This document shows positions 1 through 3,963 of a stretch of DNA of 6,659 nucleotides, in pieces. The notes under the pieces were generated by a model that was not told where the DNA came from, searched no databases, and was given only the letters and a program-made list of their open reading frames with translations. The stretch lies in assembly GCA_019038735.1 (NCBI GenBank), contig JAHOYW010000021.1:1-6659 (forward strand), in the 5' to 3' direction. This stretch comes from Victivallales bacterium (lineage in GTDB: Bacteria; Verrucomicrobiota; Lentisphaeria; Victivallales; Victivallaceae). A program made the translations under genes and the position numbers. The stretch's first letter is position 1; the number at the start of each line of letters is the position of its first letter.

Positions 1-212
1 TTACGAAAAACGATTCTGCCTTTTGTGAGGTCGTATGGGGACATTTCCATTTGCACAGTATCACCGGGGAGAATGCGAATAAAATTCAAGCGCATTTTAC
101 CGCTGATATGAGCGATTACGGAATGTCCGTTTTCGAGTTCTACTTTGAATCTTGTATTTGGTAGCAATTCTTTTACCACCCCTTCCACTTTGATTACGTC
201 ATCTTTGGCCAT
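1..212 (-). CDS. infA: Translation initiation factor IF-1 (3' end cut by window edge)
   Basis: IF-1 is a small OB-fold protein that binds the A site of the 30S subunit during initiation with IF-2 and IF-3. Translating the minus strand from the ATG at 212-210 gives 70 codons with no stop. The protein begins [19 protein letters not shown], continues through ELENGH and AHISGKMR (residues 26-41) and NFIRILPGD (43-51), and reaches [13 protein letters not shown] at the edge. These are hallmark IF-1 segments. The usual length is about 72 residues, so only about two residues and the stop should be missing. A frame ending in TAA at bases 3-1 is off by one and is not the real stop. The start lies inside the 3' end of map (19-bp overlap), which suggests translational coupling, with GGAG at 224-221 as ribosome binding site. 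Identity is secure. Confidence 0.96.
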   Translation of the reverse strand, partial: MAKDDVIKVEGVVKELLPNTRFKVELENGHSVIAHISGKMRLNFIRILPGDTVQMEMSPYDLTKGRIVFR

Positions 213-970
213 GTTAAAATCTCCGGTTCGTTTTCGCTTATTAATACCATATGCTCAAAATGAGCTGATAATGATTTATCTACAGTTCTGACCGTCCAGC
301 GGTCGGCTTCTGTAAAAACTTTATATGTTCCCAAGTTCAACATCGGTTCGATTGCCAGAATCATTCCGGGTCGAAGCTTAGGTCCTTTTTGATTAGAGAC
401 GAAATTTGGAACCTCAGGGGCTTCATGCAATTTCGTTCCGCATCCATGTCCGACATAGTCGCGCACCACACCCAAATGAGCGGTTTTCGCGGCTTTTTCA
501 ACTGCCCGGCTGATGTCGCGGACATGATTTCCTGTTTTTGCCTGAGCAATTCCGGCATAAAGCGATTTTTCAGTATGCTCAAGCAAACGTTTGACATCTG
601 TCGATATATCGTCGCAAAATGTAAAAGTTACTGCTGTATCACCGATACCGCCGTCATAATTTATTCCAACATCAATACTGACAATATCTGTTTCCTGCAA
701 AATTCTATCAGCCCGCCCGATACCATGAACAACCTCGTCATTCACCGAAATACAAATATTAGCGGGAAAACCGTGATATCCCAAAAAAGCGCTTGTTCCG
801 CCTGTATCGCCAATTAATGTTCCGGCAATCTGGTCGAGTTCATAAGTTGACATGCCGGGTCTGGCTAATAGTCTGATCTGATCTCTGACTCCGGCGGTCA
901 AACGTGCCGCGTGTCGTATTTTAGGAATTTCTTCCTTGCTATGTATGACATAATTGCGCTTCATAAACAT
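194..970 (-). CDS. map: Type I methionine aminopeptidase
   Basis: This cytosolic metalloenzyme removes the initiator methionine from nascent proteins. The 258-residue product has the pita-bread fold signatures in order: EVVHGI (79-84, with H82), D100 in VSIDVG, D111 in GDTAVTF, H175 in VGHGCG, H182 in [11 protein letters not shown]208 in AIEPM and E239 in AHFEHMV. The five metal ligands D100, D111, H175, E208 and E239 match E. coli MetAP positions 97, 108, 171, 204 and 235, so an active enzyme is expected. Length is normal for the bacterial type I enzyme without an N-terminal extension. EHM replaces the more common EHT after the last ligand region. Two starts are possible, ATG at 970 or ATG at 964 (M3). 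The first lies 3 bp after the adk stop with a weak GGGA upstream. The 3' end overlaps infA by 19 bp. Confidence 0.97.
   Translation of the reverse strand: MFMKRNYVIHSKEEIPKIRHAARLTAGVRDQIRLLARPGMSTYELDQIAGTLIGDTGGTSAFLGYHGFPANICISVNDEVVHGIGRADRILQETDIVSIDVGINYDGGIGDTAVTFTFCDDISTDVKRLLEHTEKSLYAGIAQAKTGNHVRDISRAVEKAAKTAHLGVVRDYVGHGCGTKLHEAPEVPNFVSNQKGPKLRPGMILAIEPMLNLGTYKVFTEADRWTVRTVDKSLSAHFEHMVLISENEPEILTWPKMT
221..224 (-). promoter_or_regulatory. Ribosome binding site of infA, inside the map coding region
   Basis: On the minus strand GGAG is followed by an 8-nt spacer and then the infA ATG. It lies within the last codons of map, so infA needs no intergenic leader and is probably translated by ribosomes finishing map as well as by direct entry. 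The IF-1 N-terminus is conserved from this ATG, which fixes the start. Confidence 0.75.
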
Positions 971-973
971 TAA

Positions 974-1624
974 TTATCCCAGTTTCTCAAACAGAACCGC
1001 AATCATTTTTTCTTTTTCAACTTGATCAATGCTTGTCAAGAGGTTTTTTTCTTTATAATAATCAATTAAAGGCTGTGTGCTTGCATAGAAAACTTTTAAG
1101 CGTTCTTTAGCGGTTTCCAGAGAATCATCTGGACGCTGGAAAAGATCCACAGCGCAGTCATCACAAGTATTTTCTTTTTTGGGAGGTACAAATACCTTAT
1201 TATAAATTTTGCCACATTGTTTGCATGAAATCCTCGCAGTCAAGCGTTTCAGTAAAATATCGTCGCTGACATCAAAATATACGACAGTATCTATTTTTTT
1301 GCCGATTCCTTCTAAAGCGTCTTCAAGCAATTCTGCCTGCTTGATAGTTCGTGGAAATCCGTCTAAAATAAAACCATTGTCACAATCATGCTGTTTCAGG
1401 CGTGCTTTAACCATTCCGGCGACAATTTCGTCTGGAACAAGTTCGCCCTTTTCCATTAATACAGCAGCGTTTTTTCCTAATTCAGTACCGTTTTTTATTT
1501 CAGCCCGCAAAATATCGCCAGTTGAAATATGTACCAGGTTTTCATGTTCAAGAATTCCGCTGGCTCCTGTTCCTTTGCCCGCACCCGGAGCTCCTAAAAA
1601 AATCAAATTTCTTTTGGAAATCAT
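974..1624 (-). CDS. adk: Adenylate kinase with zinc-type LID domain
   Basis: It catalyses ATP + AMP to 2 ADP in the cytosol. The 216-residue product shows the P-loop GAPGAGKGT (11-19), STGD (34-37) and GFILDGFPRT (84-93) of the AMP-binding region, and RPDDSLETAKERL (164-176) with LID/core arginines. The LID carries C134-X2-C137-X16-C154-X2-C157, the spacing of structural-zinc adenylate kinases such as those of Bacillus; E. coli has non-cysteine residues there. G20 follows the P-loop where Q is usual (KGTG instead of KGTQ), a small deviation next to the nucleotide site. The gene starts 9 bp after hisS stops. AGAGG, which overlaps the hisS TAG, sits 6 nt before the ATG as ribosome binding site. 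Position before map and infA matches the usual adk-map-infA order. Confidence 0.97.
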   Translation of the reverse strand: MISKRNLIFLGAPGAGKGTGASGILEHENLVHISTGDILRAEIKNGTELGKNAAVLMEKGELVPDEIVAGMVKARLKQHDCDNGFILDGFPRTIKQAELLEDALEGIGKKIDTVVYFDVSDDILLKRLTARISCKQCGKIYNKVFVPPKKENTCDDCAVDLFQRPDDSLETAKERLKVFYASTQPLIDYYKEKNLLTSIDQVEKEKMIAVLFEKLG

Positions 1625-1633
1625 ACTATACCT

Positions 1634-2893
1634 CTATTTATATGTTGTTTGTAAAAATTCTATCAATCCATTCCGAGAACGTTCTTCTTGTGAGCCATTT
1701 TCCATATCTTTGAAAACAACTTTACCGGTTTCAAGTTCATCGTCTCCGCAGATTATCCCGAAAGCGGCATTAGCTCGGTTTGCCGCGCGCATTTGAGCCT
1801 TCATGCTTTTTTCTTCGACCTCAACGACTACAGGAATATTCGCATTGCGTAAATCCTGTGCCAATTTCATATTAAAAGCCCTTGCCGAAGCACCCATACT
1901 AATCAGAAATACCGGACCTTTACCAGCAACTGGAGCCGCTACCTTCAAGGCTTCCTGAACCATCAGGAGACGTTCCAGCCCAGCCGCGAAACCAACCCCG
2001 ACTATCGGTTTTTTGTTTTCCGGCAGGTATAGTTCATAACGTCCGCCGCCAGCGATTGCGCTCTGCGCGCCGATACCCGGATGGATTACTTCAAAAACCG
2101 TATGCGCGTAATAATCCAGTCCGCGCACCAGTTGTTTATCAATTTCAAAGTCAACATTGAAAGATGTCAGCAAATTGCACACAGAATCAAAATAAGCTCT
2201 GGATTCCGAAGAATAAGCGCTTAAATAATCAGGGGTATTTTTGACTATTTCTTTACAACATGCCTGCTTGCAGTCAAGTATCCGCCAGACATTACGAGTA
2301 ACCCGGGTTTGGCAGTCATCGCACATATCGCCGATGTGCTGCTGGAAATATTTGCTTAACATTTCTTCAGCTGGTCCACGATCAGCTTGTACACCGCGAG
2401 TGTTTATCACAAGTTTAGCACCGCTTATTTCGAGATTGTCAAGGTACTGCATCATCATTGCCATATTTTCAGCATCAAGCTCAGGAGCGACACGACCAGC
2501 ATTTTCAACACCAACCTGGTGAAACTGGCGTCTTCTTCCGGCTGCGGGACGTTCGCCACGGAACATTGGACCTATGTAGAACACACGTTTTTCATTGCCG
2601 TTCATCACATCGGTATTGAGTAAGGCACGCATTACGCCGGCAGTACCTTCCGGACGCAGTGTTATACTGCGTCCGCCGCGATCCTCAAAAGTGTACATTT
2701 CTTTTTGTACAACCTCGGTTTCATCACCGATTCCGCGTTTGAAAACTTCAGTAGATTCAAAAATCGGTGTCCGTAATTCTCCATAACCATAAAGTGGAAA
2801 AATACGACGAGCGCTATCCTCGAGTCGATTCCACAGCGGCATTTCTTCAGGGAAGATATCCGCTGTTCCCGGTGGTGGAGAAAATTTTGCCAT
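1634..2893 (-). CDS. hisS: Histidyl-tRNA synthetase
   Basis: Class II aminoacyl-tRNA synthetase that charges tRNA-His in the cytosol. The 419-residue product is of normal length. The N-terminus has the PPGTADIFP signature (7-15). The catalytic core holds TLRPEGTAG (78-86), motif 2 FRGERPAAGRRRQFHQ (111-126), the histidine-specific motif LVRGLDYYAHTVFEV (255-269), GGGRYE (282-287) and motif 3 GVGFAAGLERL (299-309). Residues from about 327 form the C-terminal anticodon-binding domain. The insertion domain contains C191-X2-C194, C208 and C212-C213, a cysteine cluster that could bind a metal. It is the first gene of the hisS-adk-map-infA block. The ATG at 2893 is preceded by AAGG with a 10-nt spacer, a modest ribosome binding site, and by a terminator-like hairpin ending about 20 nt upstream. 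Confidence 0.97.
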   Translation of the reverse strand: MAKFSPPPGTADIFPEEMPLWNRLEDSARRIFPLYGYGELRTPIFESTEVFKRGIGDETEVVQKEMYTFEDRGGRSITLRPEGTAGVMRALLNTDVMNGNEKRVFYIGPMFRGERPAAGRRRQFHQVGVENAGRVAPELDAENMAMMMQYLDNLEISGAKLVINTRGVQADRGPAEEMLSKYFQQHIGDMCDDCQTRVTRNVWRILDCKQACCKEIVKNTPDYLSAYSSESRAYFDSVCNLLTSFNVDFEIDKQLVRGLDYYAHTVFEVIHPGIGAQSAIAGGGRYELYLPENKKPIVGVGFAAGLERLLMVQEALKVAAPVAGKGPVFLISMGASARAFNMKLAQDLRNANIPVVVEVEEKSMKAQMRAANRANAAFGIICGDDELETGKVVFKDMENGSQEERSRNGLIEFLQTTYK

Positions 2894-2914
2894 AATATAA
2901 ATACCTTTTATTTT

Positions 2915-2950
2915 AAAAAATAAAATGCGCCAGGCGTTTTTGCGCGGCGC
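2915..2950 (-). terminator. GC-rich hairpin with U-rich tail (terminator of the HU gene or hisS attenuator)
   Basis: Read on the minus strand, GCGCC (2950-2946) pairs with GGCGC (2931-2927) and the adjoining GCG (2945-2943) pairs with CGC (2936-2934). The loop is CAAAAA and there is a 2-nt bulge (CT) on the 3' side. It is followed by A, four T, A and six T (2926-2915). An 8-bp GC-rich stem plus a U-rich tail is a textbook intrinsic terminator. It stands out from the surrounding almost pure A/T sequence. The tail ends only 21 nt before the hisS ATG, so a promoter downstream of it is hardly possible. Confidence 0.75.
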
Positions 2951-2960
2951 AGTCTATATA

Positions 2961-2997
2961 AATTTATTTTATAATAAATTCAGCATCAATTAATGCT
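2961..2997. repeat. Two adjacent inverted repeats between the HU gene and hisS
   Basis: Bases 2961-2968 (AATTTATT) and 2973-2980 (AATAAATT) form a perfect 8-bp inverted repeat around a 4-nt loop, all A/T. Directly next to it, AGCAT (2982-2986) and ATGCT (2993-2997) form a 5-bp inverted repeat with a 6-nt centre. In minus-strand RNA this extends by one G-U pair, and it overlaps the first base of the HU stop codon. Both are too AT-rich to be strong RNA stems. They could be weak 3' stems of the HU mRNA or a protein-binding site in front of hisS. Confidence 0.5.
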
Positions 2998-3293
2998 TAC
3001 ATTTTTTTTGTATTAAGTTTTTCAACTTGTTCTTTTAATTCCTTACCAGCACGGAATTTAACAACAGCTCTTTCAGGAATAATGACTTCGTCCTGTGGTT
3101 TATTAGGGTTGCGCCCCTTGCGGCTTTTACGAACTTTTACTTCGAAAACACCAAAATTACGCAATTCAATAGTTTTTCCTTCAGTCAATTCAGCAGCGAT
3201 ATAATCAAAAGTTTTTTGGACTACAAATGCAACATCATTTTGAATCAATCCAGTTTCTTTAGAAATTTTAACTACAAGATCACGTTTTGTCAT
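2997..3293 (-). CDS. HU/IHF-family nucleoid DNA-binding protein
   Basis: Small basic dimeric protein that bends DNA and helps compact the nucleoid. The 98 residues show the family pattern: helices at about 3-14 and 18-38, the strand IELRNFGVFEV (42-52), the flexible arm KVRKSRKGRNPNKP (53-66) with the DNA-intercalating proline in RNP (61-63), VVKFRAGKELKEQV (77-90) and a short basic tail NTKKM. ELRNFGVFEV and GRNPNKP resemble the IHF/HU type common outside gamma-proteobacteria, so I do not assign hupA, hupB, ihfA or ihfB. The start ATG has AGGA at 3305-3302 with an 8-nt spacer. The gene has its own upstream region with promoter-like elements and a strong hairpin behind it, so it is probably monocistronic or leaks only partly into hisS. 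Confidence 0.95.
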   Translation of the reverse strand: MTKRDLVVKISKETGLIQNDVAFVVQKTFDYIAAELTEGKTIELRNFGVFEVKVRKSRKGRNPNKPQDEVIIPERAVVKFRAGKELKEQVEKLNTKKM

Positions 3294-3358
3294 TTTGGCA
3301 TTCCTTTTCTTTTGTAAGAGTCTAAATTTAAGTATATAACAAGTTTTAGTTATTTTGT

Positions 3359-3393
3359 ATCATAACATTAACCTGTCTAACTATTATAGTCAA
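3359..3393 (-). promoter_or_regulatory. Putative promoter region of the HU gene with two -10-like elements
   Basis: On the minus strand TTGACT (3393-3388) runs into a perfect TATAAT (3388-3383). Nineteen bases further on, TG-T-TATGAT (3367-3359) has the layout of an extended -10 element (5 of 6 matches). Neither has a good -35 box at 16-18 bp; the TTGACT lies too far from TATGAT (23 bp) and abuts TATAAT. Initiation from the extended -10 would give a leader of about 60 nt before the HU ATG. The assignment rests on motif matching in very AT-rich DNA. Confidence 0.45.
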
Positions 3394-3402
3394 AGCATAA
3401 AA

Positions 3403-3438
3403 TAAAAAAATAAGAGTTTTTTAAAAGGTTTTTTAAAG
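3403..3438. promoter_or_regulatory. A/T tracts upstream of the HU promoter
   Basis: The plus strand carries A7 (3404-3410), T6 (3417-3422) and T6 (3429-3434), spaced about 12-13 bp. The last two form a direct repeat of GTTTTTTAAA with 12-bp period (3416-3425 and 3428-3437). Phased A/T tracts can curve DNA or act as an UP-element for RNA polymerase, and they sit just upstream of the -10 candidates. In RNA the A7 and T6 could also pair into a weak all-AU hairpin. Function is inferred. Confidence 0.3.
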
Positions 3439-3473
3439 AAATTTAGTCCTGATTGCTCTAAATACTGTTTTGT

Positions 3474-3497
3474 AGCTTTTTAGAATGATAAAAAGCT
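3474..3497 (-). terminator. Perfect 9-bp hairpin after the unknown exported protein gene
   Basis: AGCTTTTTA (3474-3482) and TAAAAAGCT (3489-3497) are perfect inverted repeats around a 6-nt loop. The structure begins 8 bp after the stop codon of the gene ending at 3506, the place expected for an operon-end terminator. The stem is AT-rich and no U-tract follows on the minus strand (the next bases are ACAAAAC), so it may be a 3' end-stabilising stem and not an efficient intrinsic terminator. Confidence 0.45.
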
Positions 3498-3505
3498 AAT
3501 TGCTA

Positions 3506-3946
3506 TTAGTCATCGGCGAATTCGTATTCTTCTTCCTTGCCCATGATTAATTCGACGGGGTACTCATAGAGGGCTTTTTCCAGAACCCAGAAGGGACTGC
3601 CGAGGATGTATCCTCCGACTGGCGCGAAATAGCGTGTTGACATTCCTACAGGAGGCAAATAATGATCACCTTCCCAGTCGCCATTACATACATTGAAAAT
3701 CGCCCTTGCCGGAGTTCCAACAATATTGCCTATCAAAATAAATATTGTCGCGCCAAGATGTGCCGGCACTAAATAAACATACTCATTCGCTTTCGCGTCG
3801 CGCCAGTTAACTCCGAAAAAATCAAAGCCTTTTTCTCTTCTCAAATGTGGATAGCGTTCAGCTAAGCCATCTATTTTTGCGAAAGAATTGGCTGAAAAAA
3901 CACTTAATAATACTAAGACAACAAAAATTTTACCGACTGTTTTCAT
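3506..3946 (-). CDS. Small exported protein of unknown function, last gene of the bat cluster
   Basis: I do not recognise this 146-residue protein. The N-terminus is a clear signal peptide: MKTVGK, a hydrophobic core (IFVVLVLLSVF, 7-17), then likely cleavage after SANSFA (23). No lipobox cysteine is present. The mature part has a hydrophobic stretch at about 57-84 that could associate with membrane. A motif G-x-I-x-G-[TS]-P occurs twice, at 73-79 (GNIVGTP) and 112-118 (GYILGSP), each followed by hydrophobic residues, hinting at a two-fold or duplicated element. Single C87, aromatic residues and an acidic tail (KEEEYEFADD) are other traits. The start is well supported: TTGGAG lies 7 nt before the ATG, and the gene begins 17 bp after batDE stops, so cotranscription is likely. 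It may be an envelope protein linked to Bat function, but this rests only on position. Confidence 0.85.
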   Translation of the reverse strand: MKTVGKIFVVLVLLSVFSANSFAKIDGLAERYPHLRREKGFDFFGVNWRDAKANEYVYLVPAHLGATIFILIGNIVGTPARAIFNVCNGDWEGDHYLPPVGMSTRYFAPVGGYILGSPFWVLEKALYEYPVELIMGKEEEYEFADD

Positions 3947-3963
3947 TAAAATTCTCCAATAAA

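Noticed and set aside
1..3. TTA at the window edge read as the infA stop codon
   Set aside because: It is out of frame: codons counted from the ATG at 212 fall on 3-5 and then run off the edge, so the gene is truncated, not complete.
389..817. Open frame on the plus strand opposite map
   Set aside because: It lies wholly antisense to a gene with all catalytic residues intact, has no family signature and no clear ribosome binding site.
1209..1796. Long open frame on the plus strand across adk and the end of hisS
   Set aside because: It spans the junction of two well-defined genes on the other strand and its peptide is low-complexity with no recognisable domain.
2894..2996. T-box riboswitch in front of hisS
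   Set aside because: The gap is only 103 bp and lacks the T-box sequence and specifier stem; the hairpin there is better read as a simple terminator or attenuator.
3291..3300. Three-codon mini-ORF (ATG CCA AAA TGA) whose stop overlaps the HU start as ATGA
   Set aside because: The only ribosome binding site is at most 1-2 nt from its ATG but 8 nt from the HU ATG, so the mini-ORF is unlikely to be translated.
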